NCBI RefSeq assembly: GCF_000661955.1 | Contig: NZ_CP007597.1 | Span: 1,109,605-1,173,604 of the forward strand | Length of the DNA: 64,000 bases | Direction of reading: 5' to 3' | Source of the DNA: Stenotrophomonas rhizophila | GTDB lineage: Bacteria > Pseudomonadota > Gammaproteobacteria > Xanthomonadales > Xanthomonadaceae | Shown: one piece after another, positions 46,497 through 54,051 of the stretch | How positions within the stretch are numbered: the stretch's first letter is position 1 | How the letters are laid out: each line of letters opens with the position of its first letter | Notes under the pieces: model-generated | What the model was told of the DNA's origin: nothing | Databases searched by the model: none | Seen by the model: only the letters and a program-made list of their open reading frames with translations | Made by a program: the position numbers and the translations under genes

Positions 46497-47296
46497 TCAA
46501 GCTCACCACCGATCTGCGCGAAACCGTCATCGCCATCGCCCAGGACGCCGCCGCCGCCATCATGGCGGTGTATGCCACGCCGTTCGATGTGACGATCAAA
46601 TCCGACCACAGCCCGGTCACCGCCGCCGACCTGGCCGCCAACGCGGTGATCGAACGCGGTCTGCAGCAGCTCACCCCGGACCTGCCGATCCTGTCCGAAG
46701 AGTCGGCCCAGGTGCCGTGGGAGGTGCGCCAGCACTGGGGCGCCTACTGGCTGGTGGACCCGCTGGATGGCACCCGCGAGTTCGTCAAGCGCAACGACGA
46801 ATTCAGCGTCAACATCGCCCTGATCTACCAGGGCGCGCCGGCCTTCGGCGTGGTGCTGGCCCCGGTCAGCGGCATTGCCTGGCACGCCATGCGCGGGGAG
46901 CTGGCCTACCGCCGCCTGGGCATGCACGACACCGTGCTGCGCGCACGCGCACCGGCCACGCCGCCGCTGAAAGTAGCGGCCAGCCGCTCGCACCGCAGCG
47001 CGCAGACCGAGGCCCTGCTGGCGCGCATGGGGGAGATCGAGGTGGTCGCGCAGGGCTCTTCGCTCAAATTCTGCCGGATCGCCGAAGGCACGCTGGACGT
47101 GTACCCGCGGCTGGGCCCCACCTCCGAATGGGACACCGCCGCCGGCCAGTGCGTGCTGCACGCCGCCGGGGGCGCGGTGCTGTCGGCGGCCACCGGTAAA
47201 CCGTTCCGCTACAACCGCCGCGAAAGCCTGTTGAACGGCGATTTCATCGCCCTCGGCGACACCCGCCTGCCGTGGCGCGCGTGGCTGCCGGCCTGA
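46493..47296 (+). CDS. cysQ: 3'(2'),5'-bisphosphate nucleotidase CysQ
   Basis: A 267-residue enzyme of the inositol-monophosphatase fold. SDHSPVTAADLAAN and LSEESA supply metal ligands, and WLVDPLDGTREFVKRNDEF is the signature DPxDGTxxF. It removes the 3'-phosphate of pAp made in sulphate assimilation. The ATG at 46493 overlaps the nudE stop by 4 nt; an in-frame ATG 18 nt earlier lies inside nudE and is less likely. Confidence 0.93.
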   Translation: MIKLTTDLRETVIAIAQDAAAAIMAVYATPFDVTIKSDHSPVTAADLAANAVIERGLQQLTPDLPILSEESAQVPWEVRQHWGAYWLVDPLDGTREFVKRNDEFSVNIALIYQGAPAFGVVLAPVSGIAWHAMRGELAYRRLGMHDTVLRARAPATPPLKVAASRSHRSAQTEALLARMGEIEVVAQGSSLKFCRIAEGTLDVYPRLGPTSEWDTAAGQCVLHAAGGAVLSAATGKPFRYNRRESLLNGDFIALGDTRLPWRAWLPA

Positions 47297-47318
47297 CCCG
47301 CTGCCGAAGGAGCACTGC

Positions 47319-48131
47319 ATGACCGCCACCGCTGAACTGGACCGCCTGCTGGGCATCATGGCGCGGCTGCGCGACCCGCAGGGCGGCTGCCCCTGGGACC
47401 TGCAGCAGGATTTTTCCAGCATCGCGCCGTACACCATCGAGGAAGCCTACGAAGTAGCCGACGCGATCGACCGCGGTGATCTGGTCGACCTGCAGGACGA
47501 GCTGGGCGATCTGCTGCTGCAGGTTGTGTTCCATGCGCAGATGGCCAGTGAGCAGGGTGCGTTCGGCTTTGCCGACGTGGCCCGTTCGATCAGCGACAAG
47601 ATGCAGCGCCGCCACCCGCACGTGTTCGCGCAGGTGCAGGTCGACGGCGCCGACGACGTGAACGCGAACTGGGAAGCGATCAAGCGTGCCGAGCGTGCCG
47701 CCAAGGGCCATGCCGACACCTCCGCACTGGCCGGCATTTCGCGCGGCCTGCCGGAGTGGCAGCGGGCGATGAAGCTGCAGGCGCGCGCGGCGCGGGTCGG
47801 GTTCGACTGGCCCGGCCCGGCACCGGTGATCGACAAGGTGCGCGAGGAACTGGACGAGGTGGCCGCCGAGTTCGCGCATGGCGCGGTGGAGGACAACCAC
47901 GCCCGCCTGCAGGAAGAACTGGGCGACCTGCTGTTCGTCTGCGCCAACCTGGCCCGCCACGCCAAGGTGGACGTGGGCGCGGCGCTGCGCCAGGCCAACC
48001 ACAAGTTCGAACGCCGCTTCCGGGCGATGGAAGCGCAGGCCGCGGCCGCCGGCCAGTCGATGGCTGCGCTGGACCTGGACGCGCAGGAACAGCTGTGGCA
48101 GCAGGCCAAGGCCGACGAAGCCACCCCGTGA
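47319..48131 (+). CDS. mazG: nucleoside triphosphate pyrophosphohydrolase MazG
   Basis: A 270-residue MazG with two MazG domains. [25 protein letters not shown] and [17 protein letters not shown] form the first metal site (EExxE...ExxD), and [19 protein letters not shown] the second. It hydrolyses NTPs to NMP and pyrophosphate and limits mutagenic or alarmone-related nucleotides. It lies 22 bp after cysQ and shares GTGA with ynfA, so the run nudE-cysQ-mazG-ynfA is one operon. Confidence 0.95.
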   Translation: MTATAELDRLLGIMARLRDPQGGCPWDLQQDFSSIAPYTIEEAYEVADAIDRGDLVDLQDELGDLLLQVVFHAQMASEQGAFGFADVARSISDKMQRRHPHVFAQVQVDGADDVNANWEAIKRAERAAKGHADTSALAGISRGLPEWQRAMKLQARAARVGFDWPGPAPVIDKVREELDEVAAEFAHGAVEDNHARLQEELGDLLFVCANLARHAKVDVGAALRQANHKFERRFRAMEAQAAAAGQSMAALDLDAQEQLWQQAKADEATP

Positions 48132-48451
48132 AAACGCTGCTGCTGTTCATCCTCACCGCCGTGGCTGAAATCGTCGGCTGCTACCTGCCGTGGCTGTGGC
48201 TGCGCAAGGACGGCAGCGCCTGGCTGCTGCTGCCGGCGGCGGCCAGCCTGGCCCTGTTCGCGTGGCTGTTGACCCTGCATCCGGCGGCCAGCGGGCGGGT
48301 CTATGCGGCCTACGGCGGGGTCTACATCGGCACCGCGTTGATGTGGCTGTGGCTGGTGGACGGTATCCGTCCCAGCCGCTGGGACCTGCTCGGGGTCGGG
48401 CTGTGCCTGGCCGGCATGATGGTCATCATGTTCGCCCCGCGCACCGCGTAA
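48128..48451 (+). CDS. YnfA family inner-membrane protein
   Basis: A 107-residue membrane protein with four hydrophobic helices. [18 protein letters not shown] and [21 protein letters not shown] are signatures of the YnfA/UPF0060 family, small relatives of SMR drug transporters. The substrate is not known with certainty. The GTG start overlaps the mazG stop by 4 nt. Confidence 0.92.
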   Translation: MKTLLLFILTAVAEIVGCYLPWLWLRKDGSAWLLLPAAASLALFAWLLTLHPAASGRVYAAYGGVYIGTALMWLWLVDGIRPSRWDLLGVGLCLAGMMVIMFAPRTA

Positions 48452-48482
48452 ACCGGTGCCACCGATCGCCGGCGGTCACCAC

Positions 48483-48752
48483 GGAAACATCCACGCACGC
48501 GGTAGTGCCGGCCGCTGGCCGGCTCCCCGGAAACCACCCAGGCACGCGGTAGCGCCGGCCGCTGGCCGGCTCCACGGAAACCACCCACGCACGCGGTAGT
48601 GCCGGCCGCTGGCCGGCTCCCCGGAAACCACCCACGCACGCGGTAGTGCCGGCCGCTGGCCGGCTCCACGGAAACCACCCACGCACGCGGCAGCACCGGC
48701 CGCTGGCCGGCTCCTCGACGTCTGTGCAGAGCCGGCCAGCGGCCGGCACTGC
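48483..48752. repeat. tandem array of GTAG palindrome units
   Basis: Five head-to-tail units of 46-47 bp (48483-48528, 48529-48575, 48576-48622, 48623-48669, 48670-48716). Each reads GGAAAC..., then CGCGGTAGTGCC and the palindrome GCCGGCCGCTGGCCGGC. A sixth palindrome in opposite orientation follows (about 48728-48752). Units differ at a few bases (T/C in GTAGTG/GTAGCG, last unit GCAGCA). The GTAG end marks them as SMAG-type repeats. There are no unique spacers, so this is not a CRISPR. The array fills most of the 348-bp gap between ynfA and the Mpo1-like gene. Confidence 0.88.
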
Positions 48753-48799
48753 CCGGGTAACGCGCTATGCTGCGGTCATCCGGTCCTGCAGGGCGTGCC

Positions 48800-49102
48800 A
48801 TGTCCCGCTTCGCCAGCTTCCGTGCCTTTTATCCGTTCTATCTGGACGAACACCGCCATCCGGTGTCGCGCCGGCTGCATTTCATCGGCAGCTGCGGCGT
48901 GCTGCTGCTGGTGGCCGTTGCGATCGTGCGCGGCCACCCCGGCTGGCTGCTGGCCGCGCTTGGCTGTGGCTATGGATTCGCCTGGGTCGGCCATTTTTTC
49001 TTCGAGAAGAACCGGCCCGCCACCTTCCAGCATCCGTTTTATTCCTTCGCCGGCGACTGGGTGATGTTCTGGGACATCCTCCGTGGCCGGATCCGGCTGT
49101 AG
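48800..49102 (+). CDS. Mpo1-like / DUF962 membrane protein
   Basis: A 100-residue protein. FRAFYPFYLDEHRHPVSRRLHFIG, GYGFAWVGHFFFEKNRPATF and HPFYSFAGDW hold the conserved His and Pro positions of DUF962 (Mpo1-like) proteins. Two hydrophobic helices separate these motifs. The yeast homologue is a Fe(II) dioxygenase of 2-hydroxy fatty acids; the bacterial role is not established. The ATG at 48800 opens the family motif. Confidence 0.85.
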   Translation: MSRFASFRAFYPFYLDEHRHPVSRRLHFIGSCGVLLLVAVAIVRGHPGWLLAALGCGYGFAWVGHFFFEKNRPATFQHPFYSFAGDWVMFWDILRGRIRL

Positions 49103-49151
49103 CGTCAGCGTCGCCATGCCCGGGCCACGCCCGGGGTAAAGGAGTACTTCG

Positions 49152-50114
49152 ATGTTTCCAACCGTACTGTTTTCGCTGGTCCTGGCTTTCGTGGCCGTGG
49201 TCATCCTGTTCAAGGCGGTGCGGATGGTGCCGCAGGGGTATGAATGGACGGTGGAGCGCTTCGGGCGCTACACCCACACCATGTCGCCCGGCCTGCACTT
49301 CCTGATCCCCATCGTGTACGGGGTAGGGCGCAAGGTGAACATGATGGAGCAGGTGCTGGACGTCCCCGGCCAGGAGGTGATCACCAAGGACAACGCGGCG
49401 GTGCGCGTGGACGGCGTGGTGTTCTTCCAGGTGCTGGACGCCTCCAAGGCGGCCTATGAGGTGTCGGTGCTGGAGGTGGCGATGATCGCGCTGGTGCAGA
49501 CCAACATCCGCACCGTGATCGGCTCGATGGACCTGGATGAATCGCTCAGCCAGCGCGAGGTGATCAACGCCAAGCTGCTGAACGTGGTCGATCACGCGAC
49601 CAACCCGTGGGGAGTGAAGGTCAACCGGATCGAGATCCGCGACATCCAGCCGCCGCGCGACCTGCTCGACGCCATGGCGCGGCAGATGAAGGCCGAGCGC
49701 GAGAAGCGTGCGCAGATCCTGGAGGCCGAAGGGTCGCGGCAGTCGGAGATCCTGCGCGCCGAAGGCGAGAAGCAGGCCGCCGTGCTGGAGGCTGAAGGAC
49801 GCAAGGAGGCCGCGTTCCGCGATGCCGAAGCACGCGAGCGGTCGGCCGAAGCCGAGGCCAACGCGACCCGGATGGTGTCCGAAGCCATCGCCCAGGGCGA
49901 TGTGCAGGCGATCAATTACTTCATCGCGCAGAAGTATGTGGAAGCGTTCAAGGAGCTGGCCACCTCGCCCAACCAGAAGCTGGTGCTGATGCCGATGGAG
50001 GCCAGCGGGGTCATCGGCTCGATCGCCGGCGTTGCCGAACTGGCGCGCGAGGCCTTTGCCAAACAGGAAGACAAGCGAACCCCGCGCGCCGTTCCGCCGC
50101 GGGCAGGAGGCTGA
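49152..50114 (+). CDS. SPFH/stomatin-type membrane protein (QmcA-like)
   Basis: A 320-residue SPFH protein. An N-terminal membrane helix ([22 protein letters not shown]) is followed by the band-7 domain: [28 protein letters not shown] is the family start and DQxVxTKDNAxVxVDG-like [16 protein letters not shown] the core. A long Ala/Glu-rich coiled-coil (residues about 190-250) follows. Such proteins form ring-like scaffolds and protect membrane proteins or steer proteases. The NfeD gene starts 1 bp after its stop, a classical pairing. Confidence 0.92.
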   Translation: MFPTVLFSLVLAFVAVVILFKAVRMVPQGYEWTVERFGRYTHTMSPGLHFLIPIVYGVGRKVNMMEQVLDVPGQEVITKDNAAVRVDGVVFFQVLDASKAAYEVSVLEVAMIALVQTNIRTVIGSMDLDESLSQREVINAKLLNVVDHATNPWGVKVNRIEIRDIQPPRDLLDAMARQMKAEREKRAQILEAEGSRQSEILRAEGEKQAAVLEAEGRKEAAFRDAEARERSAEAEANATRMVSEAIAQGDVQAINYFIAQKYVEAFKELATSPNQKLVLMPMEASGVIGSIAGVAELAREAFAKQEDKRTPRAVPPRAGG

Positions 50115-50115
50115 G

Positions 50116-50547
50116 ATGCGCTGGGAAGTTGTCGGGTGGGGCGCGCTGGCGCTGGTGTTGTTCGCCGCCGAGGCGCTGGCGCCGGGTGCCTTCATGCTGT
50201 GGATCGGCATCGGTGCGGCGGCGGTCTTCGTGCTGGTGGCAGTGTTCAGCGACATTCCCCTGCTGTGGCAGGTGGTGGCCTTCGTGCTGCTGTCGGTGGT
50301 GTCCATCCAGTGCTACCGGCACTGGGGACGGGGCCGCGACCGGCAGAGCGACACGCCGCTGTTGAACCGCCGCGCGGAGCAGCTGGTGGGGCGGGTGGTG
50401 GTGATCGACCAGGACATCGTGGCGGGCAAGGGCCGGGCCAAGATCGACGACGCGTTCTGGGTGGTGGCCGGGCCGGATCTGCCGGCGGGCACCCGCGTGC
50501 GGGTGGTGGCGGTGGAGGGCATGACACTGCAGGTGCAGCCGGTCTGA
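50116..50547 (+). CDS. NfeD family protein (SPFH partner)
   Basis: A 143-residue NfeD of the short type. Three membrane helices (ALALVLFAAEALAPGAFMLWIGIGAAAVFVLVAVF and WQVVAFVLLSVVSIQCY) precede an OB-fold domain (LVGRVVVIDQDIVAGKGRAKIDD). NfeD proteins pair with SPFH proteins and anchor them. It lies 1 bp after the SPFH gene. A small hairpin (CAACGCC/GGCGTTG, 50550-50566) follows the stop. Confidence 0.88.
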   Translation: MRWEVVGWGALALVLFAAEALAPGAFMLWIGIGAAAVFVLVAVFSDIPLLWQVVAFVLLSVVSIQCYRHWGRGRDRQSDTPLLNRRAEQLVGRVVVIDQDIVAGKGRAKIDDAFWVVAGPDLPAGTRVRVVAVEGMTLQVQPV

Positions 50548-50622
50548 CGCAACGCCGCAGGCGTTGTGAAGACGGTTCTGGGATAATGCCGGTCTTGCCT
50601 TCATTCCCCCGGAAAAATGGTC

Positions 50623-51735
50623 ATGACCCAGAAGACGCTTCTCAACGACACCCACCGCGCACTCGGCGCAAAGATGGTCGATTTCGGTGGCTGGGACATG
50701 CCCATCCATTACGGCTCGCAGCTGGATGAGCACCACCTGGTGCGCGCCGATGCCGGCATGTTCGACGTCAGCCACATGACCGTGGTCGACCTGCGCGGTG
50801 ACCAGGTCAAGCCGTTCCTGCGCACGCTGCTGGCCAATTCGGTGGACAAGCTGAAGGCCACCGGCAAGGCGCTGTATTCGTGCATGCTCAACCCGCGCGG
50901 CGGGGTCATCGACGACCTGATCGTGTACTACCTGGCCGACGACTTCTTCCGCATGGTGGTCAACGCCTCCACCCGCGAAAAGGACCTGGCCTGGATCCGC
51001 GAGCAGGCTGCCGCGTTCAACGTGGACGTCACCGAGCGCGACGACCTGGCGATCATCGCCGTGCAGGGCCCGACCGCGCGTGAGCGGGTGATCGGCCTGG
51101 CCGCCGACGGCGACCGTGCCGCGCTGGAGAAGCTGGGCCGCTTCGCCGCGCTGGAGGCTACCGCTGCCAGTGGCACGCCGCTGTTCGTGGCGCGTACCGG
51201 CTACACCGGTGAAGACGGTTTCGAGATCCTGCTGCCGCAGGCCGACGTGGTGGCGTTCTGGAATGCGCTGGCCGCCGCAGGCGTGCGTCCGGCCGGGCTG
51301 GGCGCGCGCGACACGCTGCGCCTGGAAGCCGGCATGAACCTGTACGGCCAGGACATGGACGAAGACATCACCCCGTACGAAGCCGCGCTGGCCTGGACCG
51401 TGGCGCTGGACGAGGGCCGCCCGTTCATCGGCCGTGACGTGCTGGAAGCGCAGAAGGCGGCGGGCGACGCGCGCCAGCTGATCGGCCTGGTGATGGACGA
51501 GAAGGGCGTGTTGCGCCACGGCCAGCCGGTGCTCACCGCCAGCGGCCAGGGCGAGATCCTGTCCGGCACGTTCTCCCCGACGCTGGGCAAGGGCATCGCG
51601 TTCGCGCGGGTGCCGGCTGGCGAACTGGGCCAGGTGCACGTGGACATCCGCGGCAAGCAGGTGCCGGTGCGCGTGGTGAAGTTCCCGTTCGTGCGCGAAG
51701 GCCAGGCCCAGCCGGGCGTGCTCGCCGACGCCTGA
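50623..51735 (+). CDS. gcvT: glycine cleavage system aminomethyltransferase GcvT
   Basis: A 370-residue T-protein that transfers the methylene group of glycine to tetrahydrofolate. [20 protein letters not shown] is the N-terminal signature, [13 protein letters not shown] holds the folate-side residues, and [13 protein letters not shown] and [22 protein letters not shown] are diagnostic. gcvH follows at 88 bp. An ATG 6 nt upstream also exists; the one at 50623 has better spacing to GGAA. No glycine riboswitch is visible upstream. Confidence 0.96.
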   Translation: MTQKTLLNDTHRALGAKMVDFGGWDMPIHYGSQLDEHHLVRADAGMFDVSHMTVVDLRGDQVKPFLRTLLANSVDKLKATGKALYSCMLNPRGGVIDDLIVYYLADDFFRMVVNASTREKDLAWIREQAAAFNVDVTERDDLAIIAVQGPTARERVIGLAADGDRAALEKLGRFAALEATAASGTPLFVARTGYTGEDGFEILLPQADVVAFWNALAAAGVRPAGLGARDTLRLEAGMNLYGQDMDEDITPYEAALAWTVALDEGRPFIGRDVLEAQKAAGDARQLIGLVMDEKGVLRHGQPVLTASGQGEILSGTFSPTLGKGIAFARVPAGELGQVHVDIRGKQVPVRVVKFPFVREGQAQPGVLADA

Positions 51736-51823
51736 TTTTTCCCGGCGCCGACCTGTCAGTGGTCGGCGCCGGTGGTTACACTACCCCCGTTTCTTGACCC
51801 CTGAAATTCCTCGGAGCAGTCCC

Positions 51824-52219
51824 ATGAGCGAGATCCCCGGCGACCTCAAATTCCTCAAGTCCCATGAGTGGGCACGTGTCGAAGGCAATGGCCGCGTCAC
51901 CGTCGGTATTTCCGACCACGCCCAGGGCCTGCTTGGCGACCTGGTGTACGTCGAACTGCCGGCGGTGGGCGACGAAGTGAAGGCGGGCCAGCAGGCCGCC
52001 GTGGTCGAGTCGGTGAAGGCCGCCTCGGACGTGTACAGCCCGGTCACCGGCACCGTTGTCGAAGTCAACGAAGCGCTGTCGGACAAGCCGGAAACCATCA
52101 ACGAAGATGCCTACGGCGAAGGCTGGATCTACGTGGTCGAGTTCTCGGCCAACGACGAGTTGAACGATCTGCTGGGCCCGGACGAGTATGCCGAGCTGCT
52201 GGAAGACGACGAGCACTGA
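51824..52219 (+). CDS. gcvH: glycine cleavage system H protein
   Basis: A 131-residue lipoyl carrier. [24 protein letters not shown] is the family start, and [17 protein letters not shown] carries the lipoylated Lys. It shuttles the aminomethyl group between GcvP, GcvT and GcvL; gcvP is not in this window. GGAG lies 8 nt before the ATG at 51824. A strong terminator follows 20 bp after the stop. Confidence 0.97.
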   Translation: MSEIPGDLKFLKSHEWARVEGNGRVTVGISDHAQGLLGDLVYVELPAVGDEVKAGQQAAVVESVKAASDVYSPVTGTVVEVNEALSDKPETINEDAYGEGWIYVVEFSANDELNDLLGPDEYAELLEDDEH

Positions 52220-52239
52220 TCGTCGCCTGATCGCGAAGA

Positions 52240-52268
52240 ACGGCCGCCTGGTGCGGCCGTTTTTTTTT
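52240..52268 (+). terminator. intrinsic terminator after gcvH
   Basis: ACGGCCGC and GCGGCCGT form an 8-bp stem with a CTGGT loop, followed by eight T. Confidence 0.93.
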
Positions 52269-52571
52269 GCCTGCGCGGTGGCCGTCGGCGTCATCGTTAT
52301 CCGTGTGTGACGAAAACCCCGGCGATGTGGTCGTCCATCGCGACGCCGTCGCCGGCTTATGCGCATCGGTGGGGTACGCATCGGTGTCCGGTCATGAGCA
52401 CGCGTCGGGGTGTCGGCGTGTGCGCCGGGTGTCCTCGCCGAGCGCGTGCGCGGTGCACATCCGGGTCGCGCGCGGCGGTCGCGGCACGTCGAACCGGTGC
52501 GATCGGGGTGGCAGCGACCGCCTGAAAGTTTGCGCATTTGCGTAAATCCGGTGGCAAAAAGCGATCGAAGA

Positions 52572-52588
52572 TGTGAAAAGTTTTCGCC
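52572..52588. promoter_or_regulatory. palindromic site 1 (TGTGAAAANTTTTCGCC)
   Basis: Contains the perfect 11-bp palindrome GAAAAGTTTTC inside a 17-bp word that is repeated with one change at 52819-52835. The repeated flanks (TGT and GCC) suggest a shared protein-binding site. Confidence 0.5.
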
Positions 52589-52818
52589 TCCGTTTGGGTG
52601 CGGTGTGGGTAGCGTCCGGGGCGCCACCGGGTGCGCGTGCACGGTTGCCCGGATACACGCGGTGCGTGCGCACCGAAAATACGAAAGTGCTTCTTTTAAG
52701 CGGTTTTCTTTTCGCGTAGTGCGTGTGTTGCGTGTCCGGTCGCTGCGCGCGCGGCAGCATTGCACGCCGCTGGCGGTGTTCGGCGAGGGTGCCGGCAACC
52801 GGTTGCGGGGGCGTTCGG

Positions 52819-52835
52819 TGTGAAAATTTTTCGCC
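52819..52835. promoter_or_regulatory. palindromic site 2, just upstream of a promoter
   Basis: Contains GAAAATTTTTC in the same 17-bp context as site 1 (16 of 17 identical). It ends 7 bp before a consensus TTGACA -35 element, the position of a classical activator or repressor site. Confidence 0.5.
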
Positions 52836-52842
52836 GGGGTTG

Positions 52843-52871
52843 TTGACAGTGAAAAAAAGCGTGATTAGGTT
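52843..52871 (+). promoter_or_regulatory. likely sigma70 promoter of the histone-like gene
   Basis: TTGACA (52843-52848) matches the -35 consensus. The -10 region GATTAGGTT follows: TAGGTT with 17-bp spacing, or TTAGGT with 16. Transcription would start near 52878 and leave a leader of roughly 280 nt. Confidence 0.6.
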
Positions 52872-53156
52872 TCGCCACAGCAGACCTTGCTGCGAACAGA
52901 GTGAGCAGAATCGACATCCAGTCGCGAAGCACAACCTGGACATCCACCTCGCGTCAGAAGACGGTGGAGATGGCTTCGCTTCCCTCAGCGAACCGCAAGG
53001 CCCCTTCCCATTCGATACCCGCCCGGCCACCTGCGGTGGGTATCCCCGTATCCGTCACGACGCGCTTGACGCGACGGCGGTCCCCGCGATGTCGCACTGC
53101 GGGTTTGCTTTACCTGGGCGTTTCCACTCCATAGATCACTGACGAGGAGCCATCCC

Positions 53157-53720
53157 ATGGCAACCAAGAAAGCTGCGAAGAAAAAGCCGGCCGCCAAAAA
53201 GGCCGTCAAGAAGGTAGCCAAGAAAGCCGCCGCCAAGAAGGCCGTGAAGAAGGTAGCCAAGAAGGCGGCTGCCAAGAAGACGGTGAAGAAGGCAGCGAAG
53301 AAGGCGACCGCCCGCAAGGCAGTGAAGAAGACGGCAAAGAAGGCAGTCCGCAAGGTTGCCAAGAAGGCCGCCGCCAAGAAGACCGCGAAAAAGGCAGTGA
53401 AGAAGACGGCGAAGAAGGCAGTCCGCAAGGTCGCCAAGAAGGCCGCCGCCAAGAAGACCGCCAAGAAAGCCGTTCGCAAGGTAGCCAAGAAGGCCACGGC
53501 CAAGAAGGCGACCAAGAAGGCTGCAAAGAAAACCGCAAAGAAGGCCGTACGCAAGGTAGCCAAGAAGGCCACCGCGAAGAAGGCGACCGCGCGCAAGGCT
53601 CCGGCCAAGAAGGCGTCCGCCAAGAAAGCGGTGAAGAAGGTTGCAAAGCGCAAGCCGGCCGTTCGCAAGAAGAAGGCCGCTCCGGTCGCCCTGCCGGCAA
53701 CCCCGGCACCGCTGATCTAA
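53157..53720 (+). CDS. histone H1-like Lys/Ala-rich DNA-binding protein
   Basis: A 187-residue protein made almost entirely of AKKA/VKKVAKKA-type repeats (for example KKAVRKVAKKAAAKK three times), like the C-terminal tail of eukaryotic histone H1 and bacterial AlgP/HctB-like proteins. It should bind DNA non-specifically and compact the nucleoid or tune transcription. Lys codons are mostly AAG. The tail ends PVALPATPAPLI. GAGGAG precedes the ATG at 53157. Repeat number probably varies between strains because the DNA is internally repetitive. A long leader and two palindromic sites lie upstream. Confidence 0.88.
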   Translation: MATKKAAKKKPAAKKAVKKVAKKAAAKKAVKKVAKKAAAKKTVKKAAKKATARKAVKKTAKKAVRKVAKKAAAKKTAKKAVKKTAKKAVRKVAKKAAAKKTAKKAVRKVAKKATAKKATKKAAKKTAKKAVRKVAKKATAKKATARKAPAKKASAKKAVKKVAKRKPAVRKKKAAPVALPATPAPLI

Positions 53721-53743
53721 CGCAGTTCCCGATGCCGTAACTG

Positions 53744-53784
53744 AAACCCCTTCCCTGGCAGCCCAGCGGGGAGGGGGTTTTTTT
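53744..53784 (+). terminator. intrinsic terminator after the histone-like gene
   Basis: AAACCCC pairs with GGGGTTT, extended by TCCC/GGGGA, around a central CTGGCAGCCCAG. Seven T follow. Confidence 0.85.
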
Positions 53785-53823
53785 ATGGGCATTCGGTATG
53801 CGGATCACAGCGCGCGGTGTCCG

Positions 53824-53980
53824 GTAGAGCCGACCGTTGGTCGGCTGGCTTTGCGGCGATTGCAAGGCAGCCGACCAACGGTCGGCTCTACCGCATCTGG
53901 ACGCATCCCCGATTTCCGTCGGCCGCGCCGTTGGTCGGTACGGCCCCCATCCCGGTAGGTACCGACCGTTGGTCGGTACG
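53824..53980. repeat. cluster of SMAG-like palindromes
   Basis: A direct unit begins with GTAG at about 53824 (stem AGCCGACC/GGTCGGCT) and an inverted unit ends near 53892, together forming a large hairpin. A further unit at 53955-53979 reads GTAG then GTACCGACC-GTT-GGTCGGTAC, with a partial copy at about 53927-53939. They fill the 330-bp gap between the histone-like gene and the serine hydrolase. Confidence 0.82.
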
Positions 53981-54001
53981 CTCCCCACCGCACCCCAAGC
54001 C

Positions 54002-54031
54002 AAAAAAAAGGCGGCCAACCGGCCGCCTTTT
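54002..54031 (-). terminator. intrinsic terminator after the serine hydrolase
   Basis: On the minus strand AAGGCGGCC and GGCCGCCTT form a 9-bp stem around GGTT, followed by T8. It lies 21 bp after the serine hydrolase stop. A shorter T-run on the plus side could make it bidirectional. Confidence 0.88.
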
Positions 54032-54051
54032 CGATCCATCCCGCGCCGCGA

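Larger units (their letters stand above)
52269..53156. other. 888-bp non-coding region ahead of the histone-like gene
   Basis: No frame here has convincing coding features. The first half (to about 52540) is CG-rich with many GCGTG/CGCG words. The second half has AT-rich islands, including two copies of a GAAAANTTTTC palindrome and a likely promoter. The last ~280 bp would be the untranslated leader of the histone-like mRNA. Confidence 0.6.

Noticed and set aside
48483-48716. Possible CRISPR array
   Set aside because: The repeat unit includes the supposed spacers, which are the same in every unit, and there are no cas genes nearby. It is a tandem array of GTAG palindromes.
50548-50622. Possible glycine riboswitch ahead of gcvT
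   Set aside because: The gap is only 75 bp and has one short hairpin. It lacks the size and conserved core of a glycine aptamer.
52723-53142. 139-codon frame upstream of the histone-like gene
   Set aside because: It runs through the promoter and AT-rich sites, has no ribosome-binding site and has an irregular composition. A 17-codon tail (MSHCGFALPG...) ending 14 nt before the histone gene also lacks a ribosome-binding site.
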